Source: Pseudarthrobacter sp. SSS035 (GTDB taxonomy: Bacteria > Actinomycetota > Actinomycetes > Actinomycetales > Micrococcaceae). From it: a DNA stretch of 64,000 nt. The stretch is from contig NZ_CP096882.1 of the NCBI RefSeq assembly GCF_023273875.1, forward strand, positions 496,001 to 560,000, read 5' to 3'. Of this stretch, positions 51,681-62,134 are shown piece by piece. Every line of letters starts with the position of its first letter. Positions within the stretch are counted from its first letter, which is position 1. Below the pieces are notes generated by a model. The model worked only from the letters and a program-made list of their open reading frames with translations. It made no database searches and had not been told where the DNA came from. Position numbers and translations under genes: made by a program.

Positions 51681-53126
51681 GTGCGAGAAGCAAGCACAAA
51701 ACTCCTGGTGGAGCTGGAGCCGCGCAGCAATGTCACGGATCTCCTGCGACAGCGGGAGGCCGCCAACCCTGCCCACGCCCTCTACGCGCGCAAAGGCCCC
51801 AACGGCTGGACCGACGTTCCGGCGCAAAAATTCCTGCACGATGTCTGTGCCCTCGCCAAAGGACTGATCGCCGGCGGCCTGGAGCCGGGCGACACCGTGG
51901 CCGTCATGTCCGCCACCCGCTATGAGTGGGCCCTGGTGGACTTCGCCATCTGGTTTGCCGGCGGCGTGAGCGTCCCCATTGACGAGACCTCGACCCCCGG
52001 CCAGGTGGAGTGGATCCTGCACGACGCCGGCGCGCGCCGCGTGTTCGCGCAGGACCGCGGCAAGGTGTCGCTTATTGCGGGGATCCTGGAGTCTTCCACC
52101 CTGCTCAAGGACCGGCTGGTCACCGTGGTGAGGATGGATGACGACGGCGAGGCCCCGAACCTCGCCAGTCTTTCGGCTGCCGGAATGGGCGTCACGGACG
52201 CCGAGCTGGAACGCCACCGCTCCGCTGCGGGCCTGGACGACGTCGCGTCCCTGGCCTACACGTCCGGCACCACCGGCCGGCCCAAAGGCTGCGTGATCAC
52301 GCACGGCAACTTTGCGCTCGTGGCCGTCAACGTCGTCGCCTTTCTCCCGGAGATCCTCAAGGGGCAGAATGCGCGCACCCTGATGTTCCTGCCGCTGGCC
52401 AATGTGCTCGCCCACGCTGCCCAGGTGGCGTGCCTCCATGCGGGCGCCACCCTGGGACACGTCAGCCGTCCTGCTGATCTGCGGGCGGATCTGGACACGT
52501 TCAAACCCACGTTCCTCCTGGCGGTGCCCCGGATCTTCGAGAAGGTCCGGGCGGACGCCGCGCACCAGGCTGCCGGGTCCAGGAAAGCGGGGATCTTCAG
52601 GGCTGCGTCAGCCGCCGCCATCCGTTTCTCCATGGCACAGGACACAGTGGCCCGCGGCGGGGGCAGCGGACCCGGGCTGGCGTTGCGGGCGCGGCACGCC
52701 GTCTTTGACCGGCTGGTGTACCCGAAGCTCCGCCAGCTCCTTGGCGGCCGGGTCCGTTACGCGGTATCGGCGGCCGGCCCCGTGGCACCGGAGGACGCGC
52801 ACTTCTTCCGCGGCGCCGGGATCCCGGTCCTTGAGGGCTACGGGCTGAGCGAGACAACCGCCCCCTGTACGGCCAACACACCCGCCCGGACCAGGGTGGG
52901 CAGCGTGGGCGTCCCCCTGCCGGGCACCACCATCCGCGTGGCCGAGGACGGCGAAGTGCTGGTCAAGGGGATCGGTGTCTTCAAGGGTTACCACGCCAAC
53001 GAAGCGGCCACCGCCGAGACCTTTGTGGACGGGTTCTTCCGTACCGGGGACCTCGGCGAGCTGGACCCTCAGGGCTTCCTGACCATCACCGGCCGCAAGA
53101 AGCAACCCGCCAAAATAAACGGCTGA
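51681..53126 (+). CDS. Long-chain acyl-CoA ligase-like protein, C-terminally truncated
   Basis: This protein is 481 residues long, whereas most FadD15-like actinobacterial ligases are near 600. The adenylation core is intact through SLAYTSGTTGRPKGCVITHG, the RIFEKV helix and EGYGLSETTAP, and reaches FFRTGDLGELDPQGFL. It then stops at GRKKQPAKING, where the usual C-terminal AMP-binding domain, with its catalytic lysine, would begin. The next gene on the other strand starts its stop codon only 20 bases away. It may be an inactive remnant or a free-standing adenylating domain. The start GTG 51681 follows GGAG. Confidence 0.82.
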   Translation: MREASTKLLVELEPRSNVTDLLRQREAANPAHALYARKGPNGWTDVPAQKFLHDVCALAKGLIAGGLEPGDTVAVMSATRYEWALVDFAIWFAGGVSVPIDETSTPGQVEWILHDAGARRVFAQDRGKVSLIAGILESSTLLKDRLVTVVRMDDDGEAPNLASLSAAGMGVTDAELERHRSAAGLDDVASLAYTSGTTGRPKGCVITHGNFALVAVNVVAFLPEILKGQNARTLMFLPLANVLAHAAQVACLHAGATLGHVSRPADLRADLDTFKPTFLLAVPRIFEKVRADAAHQAAGSRKAGIFRAASAAAIRFSMAQDTVARGGGSGPGLALRARHAVFDRLVYPKLRQLLGGRVRYAVSAAGPVAPEDAHFFRGAGIPVLEGYGLSETTAPCTANTPARTRVGSVGVPLPGTTIRVAEDGEVLVKGIGVFKGYHANEAATAETFVDGFFRTGDLGELDPQGFLTITGRKKQPAKING

Positions 53127-53146
53127 GCACGTGCAGTTGCTTGGGG

Positions 53147-54271
53147 CTACGCCTCAGCGGCCATCGGTTCATCCTTGGCCAGGCCGCGACGGCGGCGGGT
53201 GGGCCAAGTGAGGATGAGCGTCACCAGGGACGCCAGGAGGACCAGCGCGGCGATGACAATACCGGCATCGATCCAGAACTGGCCCGGAAACAGCCTGATC
53301 AGGGTGTCTTCAAGGGCAAACGTCCAGGAACCGCTGGCGAAGAAGATCCGGTGGAATTCGGTGAAGAACTGCTGCCAGCCGAGCACGGCCAATGCGCCAA
53401 GGCCCAGGATGATCGCCAGCGCAACAATGGATCCCGCGAAGAGTCCGCGGCGCACACCGCCGGTGCTGCGGCGGCGCAGGTAGGCGATGGCCACGAGGCT
53501 GAGGACGATCAGGAGTGCTCCCCCGCCAAACGCGGAAAGGATGACAACTTTTACGTCGGCCATATGGCTGACTTCGCCGTCCTTGAAAAGGTCCCCGCCG
53601 CTGCGATTGACCAGATCACCCAGGTACCGCGGCCCCGCCCAGTTGCTGAGGTAGTCAACCGCGTAGGAACCGTACGTCATCCGGTCGTCGGTGCTGAACC
53701 CGTACCCGTCGCCCGGGAACCCTGGCCTGTTGTACTCGGCCCACAGGAACAGCGGGCTGGTGACCGCGCGGACGGCCAGCACCAGCAGGATCACCGGGTA
53801 GAAAAGGGCCAGCAGGACTTGCCAGATGCGGGGGGCCACGGGCTTGGCGTTGGCTGCGCTTTCGCGCTCCGCGTTCCGGCGCTCCACTTCCTCCTGCGGC
53901 GGACGGACCTGCAGCGCTGACGTGGGCAGCGGCTCGCTGAAGTGGGCACCGTTTCGGGTGGCGCCCTGGGCGGACGGATCTTTGCGGAGCGACTCTTCTA
54001 CGGAAGGTACCGCGGCGGGAGGTTCGACGGCGGCCTCCGCGGCTTTGCGGCCGGCGCGGCTTTCGGGCTGGGTGACACCGCCCTGCCCGGCACCGGTGCT
54101 ATGTGCTGGGGACACGTCGGGAGTGCTGGAGCCGGAGTCTGTCAGCCAGGCAAAAGCAGGCTCTTCCGAGTCCGACGAAGTATCCAGGTCCGGATCCGGC
54201 TGCGGCTCCGTGCGTTTGGCAGGGGTCGGCGAATTGTCGTTCACAGCAGCGTCACTTCCGTTGGGTTCCAC
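53147..54271 (-). CDS. TIGR01906/DUF1461 family membrane protein
   Basis: A 374-residue membrane protein. A disordered, acidic and proline-rich cytoplasmic N-terminus of about 135 residues leads to four or five helices. The DUF1461 segment with YNRPGFPGDGYGFSTDDRMTYG and SHMADVK lies in an outer loop. Firmicute relatives include the lipoprotein acyl-transferring Lit proteins, but actinobacterial members are uncharacterised, so activity should not be transferred. It converges closely with the truncated ligase. Confidence 0.82.
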   Translation of the reverse strand: MEPNGSDAAVNDNSPTPAKRTEPQPDPDLDTSSDSEEPAFAWLTDSGSSTPDVSPAHSTGAGQGGVTQPESRAGRKAAEAAVEPPAAVPSVEESLRKDPSAQGATRNGAHFSEPLPTSALQVRPPQEEVERRNAERESAANAKPVAPRIWQVLLALFYPVILLVLAVRAVTSPLFLWAEYNRPGFPGDGYGFSTDDRMTYGSYAVDYLSNWAGPRYLGDLVNRSGGDLFKDGEVSHMADVKVVILSAFGGGALLIVLSLVAIAYLRRRSTGGVRRGLFAGSIVALAIILGLGALAVLGWQQFFTEFHRIFFASGSWTFALEDTLIRLFPGQFWIDAGIVIAALVLLASLVTLILTWPTRRRRGLAKDEPMAAEA

Positions 54272-54367
54272 GCCGCCGGCTCTGATCCGGGCAGCGCCGT
54301 GTATCTGATGTCGAGCCTACCGCCCGCTCCTACACGAGGGCGAGGAGCCACCCCGTCGCTCCCGGAT

Positions 54368-55360
54368 TCATGCGGCGATTTCGCTGTATCCAGCGTCTCC
54401 GGCCGCCAAGTCGCCGCGTTCACCGGCGTCATAGGCCCGCCGTCCCCATACCAGGACGTAGCCCCAGTAGGCAGCCAGCACCGCCAGGCCGATGCCGATC
54501 TTGGCCCATACCGGAAGCGGACTGGGCGTGACAAAACCTTCCACTAATCCGGAAACGAACAGCACCAGCACCAACCCCAGGGCCACGGTGATCAGCGACC
54601 TGCCTTCGTCTGCCACTGCCCGTCCCCGCGTCCGTGGTCCCGGGGACACCATGGCCCAGAAGATCCTCAAGCCCGCCGCGCAGGCAATAAAAACAGCCGT
54701 CAGTTCCATCAGGCCATGCGGCAGGATGTAGCTGTAAAAGACATCCTGCCGGCCCACGGCGGCGAAAACTCCGGCCGCGATCCCGACGCCCTGGGCGTTC
54801 GTGAACAGGATCATGGGTACCCAGAAGCCGGTGATGCCCAGGGCCACCGCCTGCGCGCTGATCCAGGCATTGTTGGTCCAGACGGCCCCCGCAAACGAGG
54901 CCGCAGGATTTTCCGAATAGTAGCCAATGAAGTCTTTCTCGACGTACTGCCGGACCGCAGCCTCGGAGGCAACGGACCGCAGGGCCTCGGGGGACGTCCC
55001 GATCCAGAGCGCGTAGGCGCCGGCAACCAGGATAAAGGCGGCGCCGCAGGCCACCGTCAGCCACCGCAGGCGGTACAAAGCCGCCGGCAGGGCGGCCACG
55101 AAGAACCGGGCCAGGTCCGCCGTCACGTTGGACCGTGCGCCTGTGAAACGGGTCCGGGCCTGGGCCAGGGTGACGGACAAGGACGCCGACAGGCCGCTCT
55201 CCGGGGCAATCGACCGGATCAAGGAAAGGTGGGCCGACGTCGACTGGTAAAGGCGCAGCAGTTCATCGGCCTCTTCGCCGCTGAGGCGCCGCTTATGGGC
55301 GAGCTGGTGCAGCCTTGACCACTTGTCCCCGTTGGCGGCGGAGAAGGCATCCATATCCAC
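54368..55360 (-). CDS. Stage II sporulation protein M-like membrane protein
   Basis: A 330-residue SpoIIM/DUF95-type membrane protein. A helical N-terminal soluble domain (WSRLHQLAHKRRLSGEEADELLRLYQ region) precedes five or six hydrophobic helices. HGLMELTAVFIACAAGLRI is the family hallmark. In non-sporulating actinobacteria the role is unknown; it commonly neighbours RDD membrane genes and MoxR/DUF58 genes. Here it is divergent from an RDD gene. Confidence 0.87.
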   Translation of the reverse strand: MDMDAFSAANGDKWSRLHQLAHKRRLSGEEADELLRLYQSTSAHLSLIRSIAPESGLSASLSVTLAQARTRFTGARSNVTADLARFFVAALPAALYRLRWLTVACGAAFILVAGAYALWIGTSPEALRSVASEAAVRQYVEKDFIGYYSENPAASFAGAVWTNNAWISAQAVALGITGFWVPMILFTNAQGVGIAAGVFAAVGRQDVFYSYILPHGLMELTAVFIACAAGLRIFWAMVSPGPRTRGRAVADEGRSLITVALGLVLVLFVSGLVEGFVTPSPLPVWAKIGIGLAVLAAYWGYVLVWGRRAYDAGERGDLAAGDAGYSEIAA

Positions 55361-55428
55361 GGCAACAGCCTAGCCGCCATAGACTGTGAAGGTCCGCAGG
55401 ATGGCTGGCCAGGGATTGGGGTATCCGC

Positions 55429-56229
55429 TTGAGCTCGATAATCACCGGCGAGGCCGTTGTCCTGGAACTGCGCCCCGCATCCTTCGCCGCCCGTGCCCTT
55501 GGCCTGCTGCTGGATGTCCTGTTCAACATCATCCTGCTGGTCCTGATCCTGCTGGGCGTCGCAGCCGCCGGCCAGGACCTTGACGAGGCAGCAATGCGGG
55601 CCCTGACGCTGGTGAGCGTGGTCTTCTGCTTCGTGATTGTCCCGGTGGCCGTGGAGACCCTCACCCGGGGGCTCTCGCTCGGAAAACTGGCGACCGGCCT
55701 GCGTGTGGTCAGGGATGACGGCGGCGCCATCCGGTTCCGCCACGCCGTGATCCGGGGGCTAACTGGATTCCTGGAAATTTACCTCACCTTGGGTGGCCTC
55801 GCCATCGGCGTCGCCCTCTTCAACAGCCGCTCCAAGCGGCTGGGTGACATCCTTGCCGGCACGTATGCGCTGCGCCGGCGCGTGCCGGCAGAGGTACCGG
55901 TCCTCGTCTTTGTTCCCCCACAGCTTCAGGGCTGGGCCACAGCTGCGGACATCGGCCGGATCCCGGATGCGACCGCACGGCAGGCCGCCCAATTCATCCG
56001 GCAGGCCGGACGCATGTCACCGCTGTCCGCCGCCGGAATGGCAGCGTCGATCGCCACGGAACTGGCCGGGCATGTGGCCCCTCCGCCGCCCCCGGGAACC
56101 AGCCCGGACCAGTACCTGGCGGCCGTCACCGCCGAACGCCGTCACCGTGAACTCGCGCGGCTGCAGCAGGCCCGGCGCCGGAACTCGGCCACGGCGGAGC
56201 GGTTGGAACGCCTGCCGTTCGGGCCATAG
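55429..56229 (+). CDS. RDD family membrane protein
   Basis: A 266-residue membrane protein with an RDD domain. Three or four helices occupy the first 150 residues, with GLSLGKLATGLRVVRDDGG and RSKRLGDILAGTYALRRRV landmarks. A soluble C-terminal part ends in an Arg/Ala-rich helix. RDD domains occur in transport-like and envelope proteins of unknown function. Translation starts at a TTG at 55429. It is divergent from the SpoIIM-like gene, a common actinobacterial pairing. Confidence 0.85.
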   Translation: MSSIITGEAVVLELRPASFAARALGLLLDVLFNIILLVLILLGVAAAGQDLDEAAMRALTLVSVVFCFVIVPVAVETLTRGLSLGKLATGLRVVRDDGGAIRFRHAVIRGLTGFLEIYLTLGGLAIGVALFNSRSKRLGDILAGTYALRRRVPAEVPVLVFVPPQLQGWATAADIGRIPDATARQAAQFIRQAGRMSPLSAAGMAASIATELAGHVAPPPPPGTSPDQYLAAVTAERRHRELARLQQARRRNSATAERLERLPFGP

Positions 56230-56271
56230 GCCTGAACCTCGTCTTGGACCTGGTCCTGGGCCAAACGGTTC

Positions 56272-57510
56272 CTAGTTGTTGTACTCCGCCCAGGGGATGT
56301 TCCAGTCGCCATAGCCGTCGTCGACGGCGGCGTAGTCGCCCTCGGTGTTGATGATCTGAACCACATCGCCGGTGGTCATGTTGTCAAAAACCCAGGCGGC
56401 GCCGTCGGGAGCGAACCCAATGCAGCCGTGCGAGACGTTCGTGTTGCCGATGAAGGGGTAGGCGGACTCCAGCGCCTGGTGGATGTAGGCGCCGCTCAGG
56501 GTGAGGCGGATGGCATACTCCACGTCCACTTCGCCGTAGTAGGCCGGATCGCCGGGCTTGAGTCCTATGCTGGCCGCCCGGAAGTGGTCATAGCGGTTCT
56601 TTTCCATCAGGACCGCGTAGCCGCGCGCTGACGGGAAACGCTGATCGCCCATGCTGACCGGGAGGGTTTTCACTACCTGGTCATTAACGCTGAGCGTGAA
56701 AGTGTGTGCGGCGGCATCGGCGATAGCCACCCGCTTGTCACCGAAATTCACGGTGACCTTTTTGTTGAAGTTGGCGATCTGGCCGTTGCCGAGGTCCACG
56801 CCGAAAAGCTGCATGTCCATGGTGACTGTGGAGTTCGCCGCCCAGAAGGCTTCCGGGCGGTACCGGACCATGGTGTCGCTGAACCAGTGGAAGGCCCCGG
56901 CCTGCCCTGCGCTGGAGGTGATTTTGATGGCCTTCTCCACGGCATCCCGGTTGACCACCGGTTCGCTGAAGATGACCTGCAGCGGCTGGCCCACGCCAAC
57001 CTTCATCCCATCCAGCGGGTAGATGGCAGCATCCGCCTCGTGCGTGCTCGAAACCGTACTGAACGAGTTTGTGGTGCTGGTATCCCGTCCCGCCCCGTCA
57101 GTGACCACATACGTGTAGCTATACTCGGTGTTGAATTTCAGCGGGTCTGTCGCTGTCCAGCTGCTGCCGTCCCCGGCAAAGGTGCCGTGGACTACTTCGC
57201 CGGCGGTGCTGGTCAGCGTGACGCTCTCGATCCTGCCGTTGCCCACCTTGAGCGACACCGGCATTGCCGGGTTCACCTGCTTTGCGGCGTTGGCCGGCGT
57301 GACGTCCACCTTAACCGGGGCCACCACGGGCGATGCTATGCCCGGTGCGGACCGGACTGCGGAGCTGGCTTCGGACTCCAGGCCACCGCGCGCAAAACCC
57401 GGCGCGACGGCGGCGAAGACGCCGCCCGTTGCGGCAAGGACACACACGGCTGCCACCAAGAGAATTTTCTTGGCGGTCCCCCGCCGGCGTGGCTTAACAA
57501 CAGGTTCCAT
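56272..57510 (-). CDS. L,D-transpeptidase with Ig-like domains
   Basis: A 412-residue secreted enzyme that forms 3-3 crosslinks in peptidoglycan. A basic N-terminus and a membrane helix (KILLVAAVCVLAATGGVFAAV) anchor it. Two Ig-like domains follow, then a YkuD domain from about residue 260. The catalytic motif is VSHGCIGFAP, in which the usual final arginine or asparagine of HGC-x-R/N is replaced by Gly-Phe. Actinobacterial Ldt proteins vary here. It is downstream of ahcY on the same strand. Confidence 0.9.
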   Translation of the reverse strand: MEPVVKPRRRGTAKKILLVAAVCVLAATGGVFAAVAPGFARGGLESEASSAVRSAPGIASPVVAPVKVDVTPANAAKQVNPAMPVSLKVGNGRIESVTLTSTAGEVVHGTFAGDGSSWTATDPLKFNTEYSYTYVVTDGAGRDTSTTNSFSTVSSTHEADAAIYPLDGMKVGVGQPLQVIFSEPVVNRDAVEKAIKITSSAGQAGAFHWFSDTMVRYRPEAFWAANSTVTMDMQLFGVDLGNGQIANFNKKVTVNFGDKRVAIADAAAHTFTLSVNDQVVKTLPVSMGDQRFPSARGYAVLMEKNRYDHFRAASIGLKPGDPAYYGEVDVEYAIRLTLSGAYIHQALESAYPFIGNTNVSHGCIGFAPDGAAWVFDNMTTGDVVQIINTEGDYAAVDDGYGDWNIPWAEYNN

Positions 57511-57538
57511 AGTCCGATCTTAATCCTTGGACATAACA

Positions 57539-57565
57539 GCCCCGGGCGCGGTCTGCACCCGGGGC
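57539..57565 (-). terminator. Hairpin terminator after ahcY
   Basis: A perfect eight-base stem, GCCCCGGG/CCCGGGGC (57539-57546 and 57558-57565), with an eleven-base loop lies nine bases after the ahcY stop, before the transpeptidase gene. Confidence 0.65.
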
Positions 57566-57573
57566 ATCACACG

Positions 57574-59052
<1,479 letters not shown>

Positions 59053-59147
59053 GGGGTTCCTTTGCTTTTGTCCGATGGCGGCGACGGCGTTGAAGCCTCT
59101 GCGCGAAAGTCGATCGCTGGTGGTGGTGCGGGTTGTCCAGGCGTTGC

Positions 59148-59417
59148 CTAGGCAGTAGCTGCGGTTTTGTCCGTGGCGGGGCTTGGGTCCGTGGCCGGCC
59201 GGACGGCGGGATCGTGCTGGTCCGAGCCGGCAGCCGTGGCGGCCTGGAGAAGTTCCGGCGGCAGCAGCAGCGGGATACCGTCCTCGATCGGGTATCGCAG
59301 CTTCACGCCCGAATCTCCCGCCGCCGTCGACACAAGCTCTTCGCCTTCCTGGACCAGGGGCGATCCGGTCACGGGACAGCGGAGGACGGACAACAGTTCA
59401 GGACTGATCTTTGGCAT
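59148..59417 (-). CDS. Trm112-family protein
   Basis: An 89-residue protein of the Trm112 family, small zinc-ribbon-like partners of SAM-dependent methyltransferases. The N-terminal PELLSVLRCPVTGSPL and the LRYPIEDGIPLLLP segment define it. Only one cysteine remains, so zinc binding as in the eukaryotic protein is unlikely. A disordered Asp/Ala/Thr-rich tail of 35 residues follows. It is upstream of ahcY on the same strand. Confidence 0.88.
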   Translation of the reverse strand: MPKISPELLSVLRCPVTGSPLVQEGEELVSTAAGDSGVKLRYPIEDGIPLLLPPELLQAATAAGSDQHDPAVRPATDPSPATDKTAATA

Positions 59418-59495
59418 GATTGGTGCTCCCGACAGGGGCGCGTTCGCGCCGTTGGCTGACTGATTAGCAGGTTCCAGCCTACCGCCAGATCCGCC

Positions 59496-59885
59496 TCAGG
59501 AAGGTTCGCGCAGGACGCGCAGATGCCCCCGGCGGACGCCTTCGGTGCCGGCCGGGGCCTCCAGCGCTGAATGCGAGCCACGCTGACCCGGCGTGGTCTG
59601 TGACTTGGGCGGCTGGGCCGCTGCTTCGCGGACCGCGTTGGCGAGGGCCAGGAGGTCGTCCGGTCCGGGCTGCTGCGGGCTTGTGGGCATCGCCAGGCGA
59701 AGCACTTCCCAGCCGCGGGGCACGGTCAGTGACCCGGCGTGCTGCTCGCACAAATCGTAACAATGCGGCTCGGCGTAGGTGGCAAGCGGACCCAGGACGG
59801 CGGTGGAGTCGGCATAGACGTACGTCAAAGTTGCCACCGCCGACTGACGGCAGGCTGACCTTGAACATTGACGGATAGCTCCCAC
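59496..59885 (-). CDS. DUF3499 family protein
   Basis: A 129-residue protein. Two cysteine pairs (QCSRSAC near the start, then HCYDLCEQH) suggest a small zinc-binding fold, followed by GWEVLRLAMP and a disordered C-terminus. Function unknown. The GTG at 59885 starts the conserved region; a TTG at 59912 is upstream. A TAGTCT element lies eight bases before the GTG, hinting at a leaderless or nearly leaderless mRNA. The divergent neighbour is the metallopeptidase-family gene, as in mycobacteria (Rv3258c/Rv3259). Confidence 0.82.
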   Translation of the reverse strand: MGAIRQCSRSACRQSAVATLTYVYADSTAVLGPLATYAEPHCYDLCEQHAGSLTVPRGWEVLRLAMPTSPQQPGPDDLLALANAVREAAAQPPKSQTTPGQRGSHSALEAPAGTEGVRRGHLRVLREPS

Positions 59886-60006
59886 GACATCACAGACTAC
59901 TCCGTATCCCAACTTGTTCGGAGTATTTGCCGAATCGGCCGCCGCGCCCTGGCACGCAAACCGCGGTTATGTCGCGTAATTCTGCGCCCGGGTTTACAGT
60001 CAAGGT

Positions 60007-60522
60007 ATGCAGTCATCGAACCATGATTCAGCTTTTTCGGTCCGTTTGGCTGACCCGGATGACCGCGCCGCAGAAACGGGTTCGGGTTCGCCCGGCCGCA
60101 GCTTTGCGATGCGCCGCCGGAACCGCCACGGTCGCGGCCTGCGCGGGGAGCTGGTGTTGCCAACGCACCCCGGCTACAGGACACGGTCGGACCGCTTTGA
60201 CGACATGGTGCTGGATTCCGCGCAGCGGCTCCACGACATCTGGGGCAAAACGCTCGACGGCGTCCGGTTTGCCGTCGACGAAATACCCCCGCAGCTGGAG
60301 CAACTGGTGGCCGACGCCGCCCCGCCTCCCATGGGCGCCTACACCCCCGCCACGGCAGAGGAAGGCCCGGTGATCACCCTGTACCGCCGGGTGGTTGAGC
60401 AGGGTTGCGCCAGCCGGGAGGAACTCCAGGACCTGGTGCACGACGTCGTGGTGGAACACACCGCCGAAATGCTCGGCGTAGCGCCGGAAACCCTGGATCC
60501 GGTCTACCGCCGCCGGTACTGA
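60007..60522 (+). CDS. Metallopeptidase-family protein without HExxH
   Basis: A 171-residue member of the bacterial metallopeptidase family (DUF1025-like zincin). Conserved landmarks are FDDMVLDSAQRL, the VRFAVDEIPP strand, ITLYRRVV and the C-terminal helix. That helix reads VVVEHTAEMLGV where HExxHxxG would be expected, so the zinc ligands are lost. A basic Gly/Arg-rich N-terminus precedes the fold. It is divergent from DUF3499 and converges with DUF5719. Peptidase activity is doubtful. Confidence 0.83.
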   Translation: MQSSNHDSAFSVRLADPDDRAAETGSGSPGRSFAMRRRNRHGRGLRGELVLPTHPGYRTRSDRFDDMVLDSAQRLHDIWGKTLDGVRFAVDEIPPQLEQLVADAAPPPMGAYTPATAEEGPVITLYRRVVEQGCASREELQDLVHDVVVEHTAEMLGVAPETLDPVYRRRY

Positions 60523-60541
60523 CGCCGCCGGTGCTTTCCTG

Positions 60542-62134
60542 TCAGTATCCCAGCGAGACCGGCACCTTTTCCTGCCCTGAAGCCGCCGGAGTGAAGGCCA
60601 CCGTGGAGATGTCGTCCCGGCCGTCCTGCTGCAGGAGCAGCGCGCCGTAGGCCGCGTCACCTGACGCGGAGACAACGTACGCCACCACTTCCGACTCGTC
60701 CACCTTCTCGGGGACCTTGATGGACGTTGTAGTGCCGCCGGCGACGTCGGCAGTGGCGGCCGCGCGGATCTTGCCGTCCGCGGTGATGGCAGCGTAGGAG
60801 ACCGTGGCCCGGTTCTCGAGGACGCCGAACACGAGGGTTCGGTCACCGCCCTGGGGCACGGGCACCACATGCTGGCTTCCCAGCCGGACGCCGGAGGCAG
60901 CCCAAGCGATGTCCGAGGCCTTGTCGTTCGTGACGCCCCGGGTGATGCGGGTTGCGGCCACAAATGACACGTCCGAACTGGTGGACACCGTGTAGTGGCC
61001 GGCGGGGACGCCAGCCAGGGAAATCTCGGTGACGGCCCCGGCTTTTGCCGTGACAACGCCGCCGCCGGGGAGGGCCTTCTGGCCGTCCCGGCCGAAGAGC
61101 TTGACCTCCACTACGGCGTCCGACGGTCCCGGAACCGTGATGGCCAGCGCGGGGCCGGCGTCGTTGAAGCCGCTGTTTCCCGTGAAGGCGGAGATCGCGC
61201 CGGCGTCTTGGATGTCCACTCCGGTCATGACCTGCCGTGCGGCAGGTGCGGCGCCCGGAGCAATGAAGTCGACGCCGCCGGGCGTCAGTCCCCTCAGGAC
61301 ACTCTGCTGGATGGCCGCGGCCACCGGACCGCCGGCGCTCCGGACATGGACCGTGAGCTGGGCTTCACCAGGGGCCAGGCCAGCCAGGACGATTGAGCGG
61401 GTACCTCCCGGCGCGACCAGCAGCCCCCTGCTGCCCGGGGCCTGGATCTGGCCCTTGTTGCCGAAGAGCTCCAGGCTGACGGTGGCAGGTGTGCTTGAGG
61501 CGTTGCTGAGGACAAGAACGGAGGTGCGGCCCACGGTGGTGCTGGCACCGGACAGCCAGAGGTCGTTGGCGGGCGGCTGGCAATTGGCCGCCGCCGAGCC
61601 CTGCAGGTCACCGTCCGTGGCAGTGAATCTCATAAGCCCGGCGGCTGAGGGCTTCTGGCCTGCCTGGGCGTCGGCGCTCAGGAAGCTGGCATCATCCACG
61701 CTGTGCCCGGCGACGACGCCGGCGGTCAGGTCCTGGGGACCTGTCCCCTGGCCGGGCTGGCTGCCGTCCTTGGCGATCTCGACGGCGGGCGTCCCGTCAA
61801 GGGCGGCGAGCCTGCTGCCGGGGAGGACACCGCCGGGGGCGCTCAGGACGGCGCCCGTGACAGCGCTCTTGGCGGTCGCGGATTCGGGGCTGAACTGGGG
61901 GTCGGTGCCCGCCTCCGTTCCTTCGAGCAGGCGGGCCGGGCCAGGACATACCCCCGTGCTGGCGCCTGCGGGAACTGCAGCCAGCACGGCCGGGATGGTG
62001 CGGCTCCCCGCCGGCTGCGGAGCGACCGACGAGGCTGCGAGTCCCGCGCCGGCTGCGGCCACAATCGCCACGGCCGAGACCAGGCCTGCCAGCATCTGCT
62101 TGCGAGGGGTCCTGCGGGCTGCGTCCTTATGCAT
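60542..62134 (-). CDS. DUF5719 family protein
   Basis: A 530-residue protein of the actinobacterial DUF5719 family. An N-terminal membrane or signal helix (LAGLVSAVAIVAAAGAGLAASS) precedes an extracytoplasmic, beta-rich, Ala/Gly/Val-rich region with no catalytic motif. Four-residue ATGA overlap with the glycosyltransferase stop, from 62127 to 62134, indicates translation coupling. Function unknown; its fixed place after the membrane glycosyltransferase suggests an accessory role in glycan transfer outside the cell. Confidence 0.85.
   Translation of the reverse strand: MHKDAARRTPRKQMLAGLVSAVAIVAAAGAGLAASSVAPQPAGSRTIPAVLAAVPAGASTGVCPGPARLLEGTEAGTDPQFSPESATAKSAVTGAVLSAPGGVLPGSRLAALDGTPAVEIAKDGSQPGQGTGPQDLTAGVVAGHSVDDASFLSADAQAGQKPSAAGLMRFTATDGDLQGSAAANCQPPANDLWLSGASTTVGRTSVLVLSNASSTPATVSLELFGNKGQIQAPGSRGLLVAPGGTRSIVLAGLAPGEAQLTVHVRSAGGPVAAAIQQSVLRGLTPGGVDFIAPGAAPAARQVMTGVDIQDAGAISAFTGNSGFNDAGPALAITVPGPSDAVVEVKLFGRDGQKALPGGGVVTAKAGAVTEISLAGVPAGHYTVSTSSDVSFVAATRITRGVTNDKASDIAWAASGVRLGSQHVVPVPQGGDRTLVFGVLENRATVSYAAITADGKIRAAATADVAGGTTTSIKVPEKVDESEVVAYVVSASGDAAYGALLLQQDGRDDISTVAFTPAASGQEKVPVSLGY

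Noticed and set aside
59053..59147. A SAH riboswitch ahead of ahcY
   Set aside because: The 95-base gap lacks the conserved SAH riboswitch core and holds only a normal AAAGGA ribosome site.
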